DNA from: Chlorops oryzae
Lineage: Eukaryota > Arthropoda > Insecta > Diptera > Chloropidae
Assembly: GCA_020466095.1 (NCBI GenBank)
Contig: CM035808.1
Span: 48,276,663-48,340,662 of the forward strand
Length of the DNA stretch: 64,000 nt
Direction of reading: 5' to 3'
Below, piece by piece: positions 56,274-64,000 of the stretch. The notes below the pieces were generated by a model that saw only the letters and a program-made list of their open reading frames with translations, made no database searches and had not been told where the DNA came from. The position numbers and the translations under genes are program-made. The stretch's first letter is position 1. Every line of letters starts with the position of its first letter.

Positions 56274-57111
56274 TAGGGATTCCAAAAAATGGCCAAAATG
56301 CCAATCCCGGGATTTCGGGATTCCAAAATTTCAATCCCGGGATCCCGGGATCGGTCCCGTGATTAGGAAGAATGCTTAAAACGAATAAATTTTTAAATTT
56401 TTTTTATTTGAGCTATGTTTCACATTAACAATAATAAAAAAAAACATAAACTTAATAACATTCCAGTTATTTGAAGCATAACAGCTGAATCAGTGATGTT
56501 AAATTCTTTTTCTGATATTCCCTACACAGCCCCAAAAAATCACTACTTTTTCCTTTGCTTACACAAATTTTTCCCTACAAAAATCCTTACGATTTTATTT
56601 ACTTATATTTGCATTGTCATAGCTGAATTACAATAGTCTGGCGACTGCGTATTTTAATGGTTTAAAATACAAAAATCGATTTTCTCTCCCAAATCAAATT
56701 TTTTTCTAATCAGTTTTTTCGTTTACCACCAAACCCAGCTGTCAAAGTCGTGAGGGAATTGTACCTACATTTAACAACACCGCAGCTGATCGGAGATCAT
56801 TCGGCTAACTGTGAGGCTAAACAAGAGATAAATGATGGCACGCCACGTAAAACATGTAGTTATCGCATTTAATGTACTAAACGTACAAAAATAACCATCG
56901 TATAGATTTTTATGTCCACTAACGTATTACACCCACTTGCAACGTTATATCTTAAAGCATTTTCATCTGATTATATTTCGATATTTCTACCTCGACAGTT
57001 AAAAATAATTGCAAAAATGCCCCGGGACTAACGAAGACTAATCCCGGGATTTTCGGGACTAGAAAACGTCCGGGATCCCAGGATCCCGGGATCCCGGGAT
57101 TGGAATCCCTA
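56274..57111. mobile_element. hAT-type non-autonomous element with CCCGGG words (838 bp)
   Basis: Ends TAGGGATTCCAA and TTGGAATCCCTA are flanked by a perfect 8-bp duplication GTTATAGC (56266-56273 and 57112-57119). This is diagnostic of the hAT superfamily. Both sub-terminal regions reiterate 'atcccgggat'-type palindromes. The interior is AT-rich and non-coding, so movement would need a transposase from elsewhere. The perfect duplication suggests a fairly recent insertion. Confidence 0.85.
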
Positions 57112-57912
57112 GTTATAGCCTACTAGATATTTTAAATAACATTGCTCATACGTCGGGTTTTAAGAATTTCTTCATGCGTTGACTCATTTTGTGCAAGCTA
57201 TAATATAAACCATCTACACGACTATAACCTAAAAATTTGATCGAATTCGGTCTGACTATTCGTTAGTTATACACGAACAAAATTTTTTTATAAGAATATA
57301 TAAGTTTATTTAACAATTAAATTATAAAAAATAATTACAAAAGTCACCTGGCTGTATCTATTAAAAATATTACAGTCTTTATTGAAATTAATTTCATTTG
57401 TATTTGAATTACAAGTCTTTTGGATATCTTCTAATAGCTCTCAAGCTTTAATTTCGGCACCACATTCATGCTGGTCAACTCCTGAAAGAGTATTTTACAA
57501 GCATAGGGCATTGAAATTTTGGAAACATTGGCTGAAGACTGACAGAAATGGCACCACGATATATACGCTAAGCGTCCACATGTCTTACAAACGTCCACAT
57601 CAAATGCATCGGAAGAAATCATTAAGCGTTCCATAATGAGCATGCTAGCGCCATATGAGATTAGACAATCACGTTCCATTTCTCCCAGACGGAGGCCACC
57701 CTCACGCCTACGACCTTGAGTTGGCTGGCGTGTTAGCACCGCACGTGGAACACGAGCACGTGCGTGCATTTTATCTTGTACCATATGCTTTAGCTTTTGA
57801 TAGTACACCGGGCCAGAGTAGATATAAGCCTCTAAAGATTCACCTGTTATGCCAGAATAGAAATAATCTTTGCCCATGTAGTTGAAACCATTTTTGAATA
57901 GCTCATCCTGTA

Positions 57913-59194
57913 ACAGGTTGGCTGATAAGTCCCCGGTCTGACACATAGATGGCGTCGCTTGTATTAAATGCATATTATTTTTATATAGTGGCAACCTTCA
58001 AATGATTCGTGTCAAAATTTGACGTCTGTAAGTTAATTAGTTTGTGAGATAGAGCGTCTTTTGTGAAGCAACTTTTGTTATTGTGAAAAAAATGGAAAAA
58101 AAGGAATTTCGTGTTTTGATAAAATACTGTTTTCTGAAGGGAAAAAATACAGTGGATGCAAAAACTTGGCTTGATAATGAGTTTCCGGACTCTGCCCCAG
58201 GAAAATCAACAATAATTGATTGGTATGCAAAATTCAAGCGTGGTGAAATGAGCACGGAGGACGGTGAACGCAGTGGACGCCCGAAAGAGGTGGTTACCGA
58301 CGAAAACATCAAAAAAATTCACAAAATGATTTTGAATGACCGTAAAATGAAGTTGATCGAGATAGCAGAGGCCTTAAAGATATCAAAGGAACGTGTTGGT
58401 CATATCATTCATCAATATTTGGATATGAAAAAGCTCTGTGCAAAATGGGTGCCGCGCGAGCTCACATTTGACCAAAAACAACAACGTGTTGAGCGGTGTT
58501 TGCAGCTGTTAACTCGCAATACACCCGAGATTTTGCGTCGATATGTGACAATGGATGAAACATGGCTCTATCACTACACTCCTGAGTCCAATCGACAGTC
58601 GGCTGAGTGGACAGCGATCGGTGAACCGTCTCCGAAGCGTGGAATGACTCAAAAGTCCGCTGGCAAAGTAATGGCCTCTGTTTTTTGGGATGGGCATGGA
58701 ATAATTTTTATCGATTATCTTGAGAAGGGAAAAACCCATCAACAGTGACTATTATATGTCGTTTATTGGAGCGTTTGAAGGTCGAAATCGCGGCAAAACG
58801 GCCCCATATGAAGAAGAAAAGAGTGTTGTTCCACCAAGACAACGCACCGTGCCACAAGTCATTGAGAACGATGGCAAAAATTCATGAATTAGGCTTCGAA
58901 TTGCTTCCCCACCGTATTCTCCAGATCTGGCCCCCAGCGACTTTTTCTTGTTCTCAGACCTCAAAAGGATGCTCGCAGGGAAAAAAATTTGGCTGCAATG
59001 AAGAGGTGATCGCCGAAACTGAGGCCTATTTTGAGGCAAAACCGAAGGAGTACTACCAAAATGGTATCAAAAAATTGAAGGTCGTTATAATCGTTGTATC
59101 GCTCTTGAAGGGAACTATGTTGAATAATAAAAACGAATTTTGACCAAAAAATGTGTTTTTCTTTGTTAGACCGGGGACTTATCAGCCAACCTGT
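57913..59194 (+). mobile_element. Himar1-like mariner inserted in the RpIII128 exon (1282 bp)
   Basis: The two ends are perfect 27-bp inverted repeats beginning ACAGGTTGGCTGATAAGTCC, which match the Himar1 terminus as I remember it. The TA duplication is intact (57911-57912 and 59195-59196). Removing the element and one TA would leave the host frame open across the site, so it landed inside coding sequence. The transposase runs on the plus strand, opposite to the host gene, and is broken. Confidence 0.92.
58092..59143 (+). pseudogene. Himar1-like transposase, frameshifted
   Basis: The start MEKKEFRVLIKYCFLKGKNT and the whole N-terminal DNA-binding part are open to about 58738. They belong to the irritans subfamily. 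The first catalytic Asp (MDETW) is present. An extra base after GKT (about 58737) and another near 58763 break the frame. The frame with HQDNAPCH then carries the second Asp. A loss of bases near 58909 removes the YSPDLAPSD segment from frame, although its codons are still readable in another frame. A further shift lies near 58985 and another near 59080 within the C-terminus. About three codons are missing near residue 137. It cannot be active. Confidence 0.9.
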
Positions 59195-59444
59195 TATATC
59201 ATTATATTTCGAACCGCCAAATGCTGTGCCATAGTGAAATTTTCCTTCTAGCAAGCCAGCTTTGCCACCAAGTAACTCAAGAGACTTTCCAACTGTCATA
59301 CGTGATGGAAAACCATGCGGATTCATAATCATATCAGAACAAATTCCATAGTCGTTAAAAGGCATATCGTCTTGATCGACAATAAGACCAGTAACACCCT
59401 TTTGACCATGCCGTGAGCTGAATATATCACCGATTTCTGGTCAC

Positions 59445-59549
59445 CTGAAAGTGTTATTTACAAGCATACAGCATTGAAATTTTCGAAACATTTTCTAAAG
59501 ACTGACAGAAATGATTTCGTCAATATGAGAAATAGTCGTCCAAACTTAC
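59445..59549 (-). other. Intron of the RpIII128 copy containing a diverged last-exon fragment
   Basis: The donor GTAAGT and acceptor TTTCAG are present. The 3' two thirds of the intron (about 59447-59512) is about 85% identical to 57481-57546, the last-exon segment for [16 protein letters not shown]. The acceptor itself comes from the copied 'actctttcag' exon sequence. Confidence 0.7.
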
Positions 59550-59692
59550 CTCGTTTGGCGTAAAAGGATTTTAATGAGAAAGTCCTCATCACCGTTTGCT
59601 GATACCATTACTATAACTCGGTTCGGGACCTTTATATGAAATGAAGTTGACTTAAGATTTAATTCCCCCCTTTTTCGTTCTAATCAAAACTG

Positions 59693-59792
59693 NNNNNNNN
59701 NNNNNNNNNNNNNNNNNNNNNNNNNNNNNNNNNNNNNNNNNNNNNNNNNNNNNNNNNNNNNNNNNNNNNNNNNNNNNNNNNNNNNNNNNNNN
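59693..59792. other. Assembly gap (100 N)
   Basis: Exactly 100 Ns. It truncates the RpIII128 copy, whose 5' exons would be expected to the right on the minus strand. The sequence after the gap shows no RPC2-like coding, so the neighbours may not be contiguous. Confidence 0.98.
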
Positions 59793-60551
59793 TTTATGCG
59801 AAAAATTATTAAGAATATACGTATATCTTGATCAAGATGTGCAAATACTTAATATTTAACAGCAAAAATTAATTTACATCGCAAGCAGCGCAAAAAATAT
59901 TTTATCAGTATAATTGGTAGGTGTGATTAAACAAAAAAAAATTTGTGATTTTTTTTTTTTTTTCTTAAAAATTTTCAAAAAAATTCCAGACTATAGAAGG
60001 TTATTTAGACTACTTCTTAAGTAAAGATCTGAGCAACAAAAAAAATTTCCATCGTGAACGCAAAGAAATCGTCTGTATTAAATTTAAAAAAAAGAGTCGA
60101 AGTTAATAACGTAACGAGAAGAGCGAGACTTTTTTTTTTTTTTTTATTTTTTTGGGTTAGAAATCGAGTTACTTTTAAAAAAAATTATTAAAAGTACATC
60201 TCTCTAGAAAACCACCTCATTAGCTAGTATTTTTGAAATCTATGCCTATCGGTGGGAGTGTCTTAACAAACATTCACCAAAATCCACACAGGAAAAGACT
60301 TCATTTCACTTCTTTATATTTTGATCATTTAAATAATGCGCGGTAGAGTTCGAAAATTCAAATCTCTAAATCCAGCAACATAAGTATAAACAATGGTGTT
60401 ATTAGACAAAATTTTTCTCACAGGTTAATCTATTCAAGAAAATCCAAAAAAATTTACTAACATTTTCGTGCTGGTGTAGTTCTACGGATAGAATTAATTT
60501 TTTATTTTATTATTATTATTTTTTTTTTTCGGTAAAATTTCCTCAACAGAT
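59793..60551. other. No recognised gene
   Basis: AT-rich sequence with several T-runs (59950-59963, 60131-60145, 60522-60530). No RPC2-like exon was found. Confidence 0.5.
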
Positions 60552-60568
60552 CCCCACGTTGGGCGCCA
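60552..60568 (-). other. Possible LTR-retrotransposon primer-binding site
   Basis: The minus strand reads TGGCGCCCAACGTGGGG, the tRNA primer-binding type common in insect Gypsy and BEL elements. Eight bases upstream on that strand is a TTACA that could be the end of an LTR (plus-strand TGTAA at 60577-60581). An LTR would then extend rightward from 60577, but no second copy lies in the window. No gag or pol frame follows to the left. Confidence 0.4.
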
Positions 60569-60576
60569 TATTCTTC

Positions 60577-61840
60577 TGTAATGACTATCCACCTTTTAAG
60601 AAACCGAAAGAATCTTACAGGCGTTCACCATGACAATGCACTCTGCACACCTTGATGTAGCTCTACTCAGCTCGTCGAGTTTGGTCGTGGATTCTTTCAT
60701 GCCATTGGCAAACTATTTGGAAGCATTGCAAGAATAAATTGTATGCAGAGATTTTTGTTGCTTTCTCTCATCAACATTATCAAATTCGACTCGAAAGGAA
60801 ATTTCATGACAATATTACCAGGACCTATGTTTTAGTGGATATGAACAGATTCAAAAGCAATGCAAAAGAAAATTACAATAAAAAAACAATCTAACTTGTT
60901 AAGCAATACGGAATTTAATATCTTAGTTTGAAATCAAATCGGTTCACGAAGGAGACAGGTGCATTGGGATAAAGGCGGTGACTTCCCACACTGTCTCTAC
61001 CCTCCCTACCATGTTAACCTAGATTATATTTTTATTGGTTAACCCAAAGCGCAACTCAGATCTTTACTTACATTTCGCCTATAATAGCCAATTGAATTAG
61101 CCACTCATGATTTGATTAATTTGTAACTCATTTATTCATTTCGATATTCTTATAAAAAAAAACAAAACAAAACTCAAAGTATGCCCAAGCAATACTAGGG
61201 AACGATCAACAAACTGAACAGAATAGACTTCCGAGCCATCTGAGCTTATTTAACAATTTTTGAATTTAAATGAAGCCGATTGATCGAGTTAACATCTAAC
61301 TTACAGTACTGACACTAACATCTAACATTACTGATCCTAACAGAGATCGAAATCAATAACAATTCATATTCACATATGTTTTATATTTAGTACTCACATA
61401 TACACTACCAACATCCGAACGTCTTCAGCAGGCCTGTTGAAATCGCCGAAATTGTTGCTGCGTTTGAGGCTGTGGAAACTAGAAAACTTATTTTTACTTA
61501 TTTATCAACTGAGGATCAGAGCCCACCTAACATCTGGTTTAACAGTCTTATGTTCACTGCAAGAATGTTTACTGCAATGTTAACTCACATGTTAACGCAG
61601 TGACAAGGCATAAAACTTCCTTTAAACAAACGAAACCAGATATTACGTTGCCTCTCTTATTTTTGTTTTCTTATTAGAACCAAAAGCTTTAAATTACGTT
61701 TTCTTCTCTTTTTCTAATTTGGCGGATTACGCGATCAAAACAAAACAGATGTAAATTCTGTTCATCTTTGTTTAGCCAGCCGTGAGTAAATTACATTTTC
61801 TTTTGAGAGACAAGACTCTCGATTAATAGCTCTTTTCTCT
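60577..61840. other. Possible LTR remnant, otherwise unexplained
   Basis: If the primer-binding site is real, the LTR should begin here on the minus strand. I could not identify its far end. No coding frame is supported. Confidence 0.3.
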
Positions 61841-61844
61841 ATAC

Positions 61845-61869
61845 TTTTTTTTTTTTTTTTTTTTTTTTT
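61845..61869 (-). repeat. Poly(T) run, possible retroelement tail
   Basis: 25 Ts. On the minus strand it is a poly(A) preceded by 'ctctttacttgccgtcac'. This could be the 3' end of a non-LTR element reading from the right, but no coding sequence adjoins it. Confidence 0.4.
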
Positions 61870-62770
61870 GTGACGGCAAGTAAAGAGGAGTTTATCAAAA
61901 TTTTTCGTAGCCGTTTAACACGACAGAAACCACCAAACTCAAAACATACGCTGATTCCGTCAATTCCTTAGCTTGCCATGGCCGTGGTCACTATGATCGG
62001 CAAGATTGGCGATATACTAAAGATGACCATGCGCCTGTATGATATGCGATGGGGGATTCTTATCAACAGGTTCTTCTTTAGCTTCCAGATTTGGCAATAA
62101 AACCCTAAGTGAATTTTTCTCTATTATACGCTGTTGACTAGGTTATGGATAGTGTAATCAATCTTACCTCATGGAGGGTCATATTGCAAAAAGATCGTTT
62201 TAGGTCAAAATTTCTAGTCGGGATCTTCCGAAGTGGTCTTTTAAGGGGGCTTCAGCCAGTTATCTCTTCCTTCAACTCAGGATGTTTTTAGAAATTGTGG
62301 CTTCGGTTTGAAGTGCACGGCACTGAAAAGGTTAAGTTGAGCGAATACTTCTTCGCGAATTTCTACACGCCACAGCTCTTACCTATTGTTTTAAATGAGT
62401 ATCGCGAAATGACTCCAGCTTCCTTCTTATTTCAGTTGGAAGTTAATCATTTCCAACTGACACGAAATTTATGCTTTTTTTTTTTTTCTTCGTTTTGCTT
62501 AGCAAACACCTTACTCACGTTCGTTACCGGATGAAAGTGAGCGGAAGCGCTTCGATCGAACGTATGCTGGGATTTCAGTTACAGGGCTGTGGACTGAATT
62601 CATTGATAACATTGTTGCATTTCTGCACTGTTAGACTTAATTGCAGTTCTGTTAGTGCGTAAGGGACAAGGTTGCTTTTTCTACATGTAATTGAACTGTT
62701 TGCGCAATATAGCTATGATTTTAACTTGTATTATTTTTATTTTTCTTTTAATGCTATTTTATTTATTTAT
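61870..62770. other. No convincing gene; possible retroelement debris
   Basis: More GC-rich patches (61910-62030 and 62200-62420) hint at former coding sequence. Minus-strand frames are broken by many stops and I cannot assign a domain. Confidence 0.35.
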
Positions 62771-62773
62771 TTA

Positions 62774-62893
62774 TTTTTTTTTTTTTTTTTTTTTTTTTTC
62801 CCGTGGTGTAAAGAGCTGGTAGTTTATTTCCATAACAAAAAAAAATGACTGAGAATTTTCTTCGTATATTCGTGAGCATTATAACCGCATCCA
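62774..62893 (-). mobile_element. 3' untranslated end and poly(A) of a deleted non-LTR element
   Basis: On the minus strand, the gag remnant stops at 62894. About 90 bp follow containing AATAAA ('ggaaataaactacc') and ending 'ctttacaccacggg', then an A-run (T-run at 62774-62799). The gag N-terminal half is therefore joined straight to a polyadenylated end with the rest of gag and all of pol missing. Confidence 0.55.
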
Positions 62894-63592
62894 TTACAGC
62901 TGGTAGGTATAGTAGCTTTTTTTGAGTGCATCAAAGTGATTAACCAGGGTACGATAGTGGGTTTCCGTATAAATTTGTATTTTAGTTTCTTTCACGTTGC
63001 CTCTTTTAATGGAAACAACGTGAAAGTTGCTGCTGCCTATGGAACGAGCAATAGTTGCTACTAGAGCGTTTGAACATTCCTCACGCAAGTAGATTGGGGG
63101 AGGCTTAATTTTTTTGGCGGGGTTAGAGTTGGATGGTTCTTGATCATCGCTGCTAGCGAGGAGCGCAAACCTATTTTGGCTTGGGCTAGGAGAAATATTT
63201 GTTGTTGTGTTCGGTTTTAGTTGTTTTTAAGCCTTCTGTTCTTGCATTTTTTGTGGGCTCAGCTTTCGCTTTATGTTCACGTAGCGATCCATGCCTGTCT
63301 GCACTGCCGATCCTTTTTGTTTTTCGTGGACGCAAACGTTTTTCGCAATAGCGGCAGCGGCGCTAGAGTTTGCTTGGGCAGAGCGCGAAGCTGAGCTCTG
63401 AGCTGCTGTTTGAGCGCCAATTTCGGCTTCGTTGTGTCTGTTTTCTTCTCCTATGCTAGCTTTGGTGCTTGTTTGTGTGTTGCTAAATTTCTCTTCTGTT
63501 GGTAGTGTTGAGGTCAAGCTTGCAATGAAAGCCGAAACCGTTGATGTTGATGCTGTTGCTGTATGTTTAGGAAGAGCATAAGTAGAAGTTAG
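62894..63592 (-). pseudogene. Non-LTR retrotransposon ORF1 (gag) remnant
   Basis: One frame runs from about 63592 to the stop at 62894, broken by TAA at 63227-63229. The first part is Ser/Thr/Ala/Gln-rich (…KASIGEENRHNEAEIG…). The second has SQNRFALLASSDDQEP and then KIKPPPIYLREECSNALV…HYRTLVNHFDALKKSYYTYQL. That is the region before the zinc knuckles in Jockey-like gag proteins (PRE_C2HC type: PPPI-F/Y, then a conserved FHTYQL-like end). The zinc knuckles themselves are absent because the element is deleted after YTYQL. No ATG is seen at the 5' edge. In life, gag would package the element's RNA. Confidence 0.7.
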
Positions 63593-63888
63593 CGTCTACC
63601 GATTAGTAGATTTTTGCAAATATATAAGGGCATTTTAGGTAACTTATTATATAATTTTTTTGCGCTATCAAAGTATCCGTCAATTCGTACATAATTAAAA
63701 CTTATTTAAAATCATCGTCTGTACTCCGGGGGCTGCGGATGTCATATCGGTGTGAAAAATATCGATACTTTAAAATATCTTTATGTATGAAAATTCTCAT
63801 TTTCGAGACTACCTCATTTGCGATGGAAAACCCTTTACACGTACGCTTTTTCAGTTCCAGTATATTCTGCTTAGCTGACTTCGCACCT

Positions 63889-63942
63889 TAAGGGCTCAAC
63901 GCTGTTAAAGTAAATTGAGAGGAAGTAACGAGCTCATTCTTT
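63889..63942. repeat. Short dispersed repeat (partner at 54977-55030)
   Basis: 'gggctcaacgctgttaaagt' and 'ggaagtaacgagctcattct' match the partner in order and spacing. The surrounding 250 bp to the window end has no other supported feature. Confidence 0.7.
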
Positions 63943-64000
63943 CCCTTCAGAACGTGCCGGGAAAATTTCCTTAAAGCTACTAGTGCTTTCACCAGATTCT

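Larger units (their letters stand above)
57431..59692 (-). pseudogene. RpIII128: RNA polymerase III second-largest subunit, decayed copy
   Basis: The protein would be the RPC2/POLR3B core catalytic subunit. Only the C-terminal part is here; the 5' part is lost at the gap. Exon 59550-59692 encodes ...KGPEPSY and VMVSANGDEDFLIKILLRQTR but in two different frames. A 105-bp GT-AG intron follows (59445-59549). The next exon opens with an in-frame TGA (59441-59443) at the second Arg of the conserved RRPEIGD. It continues through [27 protein letters not shown] and [11 protein letters not shown] mariner interrupts at 59195. It then resumes in frame at 57912 through [36 protein letters not shown] and the zinc cysteines (CKTC...CHFC), to TAG at 57431. 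Invariant ARGPRAV reads ARVPRAV and GRSREGG reads GRRREGG. A functional paralogue elsewhere is expected. Confidence 0.88.

Noticed and set aside
58037..59365. Minus-strand frames inside the Himar1-like element as host exons
   Set aside because: Host similarity stops exactly at the TA duplication. The in-element part of the 58961-59365 frame is antisense mariner.
57431..59692. RpIII128 as an intact gene whose mariner is spliced out
   Set aside because: The host frame is continuous across the insertion and has no splice sites at its edges. An independent TGA and a frame break upstream would still disable it.

Overview
This is gene-poor, AT-rich, repeat-dominated DNA from a higher fly. Three things support this: the RNA polymerase III subunit remnant is closest in memory to Drosophila RpIII128, two mariner subfamilies are present, and there are many DINE-1/mini-me-type elements. 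A tephritid-like fly is my best guess, but that is inference. No complete host gene is visible. The window also holds two 100-bp assembly gaps (49444-49543 and 59693-59792).

Layout. 0.3-10.7 kb: a tRNA-derived SINE split by a Helitron-like (DINE-1/mini-me) element, a CACTA-like palindromic element, several more DINE-1-like copies, a 1.4-kb Transib-like element with a perfect 5-bp target duplication, and a DINE-1-like copy carrying about eight 101-bp minisatellite units. 10.9-20 kb: mostly featureless, with one unidentified coding-like exon at 13.44-13.76 kb, an A/C-rich minisatellite and a pogo-like MITE. 20-32 kb: tRNA-like SINE heads, a cluster of CTCGAG words, a broken mariner nested in a DINE-1-like element, and a second Transib-like element with a foldback MITE nested in it. 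33-45 kb: small TIR elements, an intact mariner (36.88-38.15 kb), a long DINE-1-like copy followed by a full SINE, a reverse-transcriptase scrap, and a 540-bp GA-rich purine tract. 45.9-49.4 kb: a 174-bp satellite array that runs into the first gap. 50-57.1 kb: TIR elements, some carrying paired tRNA-like modules, and a hAT-type element with a perfect 8-bp duplication. 57.4-59.7 kb: a decayed RpIII128 gene split by a Himar1-like mariner. 59.8-64 kb: a possible LTR-retrotransposon primer-binding site and a decayed non-LTR retrotransposon gag with a poly(A) end.

The window is best read as nested transposon layers, several of which can be ordered in time by what interrupts what. The two strongest observations are: (1) both Transib-like elements have V(D)J-RSS-like ends, with heptamer CACAGTG and A-rich nonamer, a long spacer (23/24 nt) at one end and a short one (13/14 nt) at the other; (2) the RpIII128 remnant has a mariner inserted cleanly inside an exon, together with a nonsense codon, a frame break and an intron that carries a diverged piece of its own last exon.
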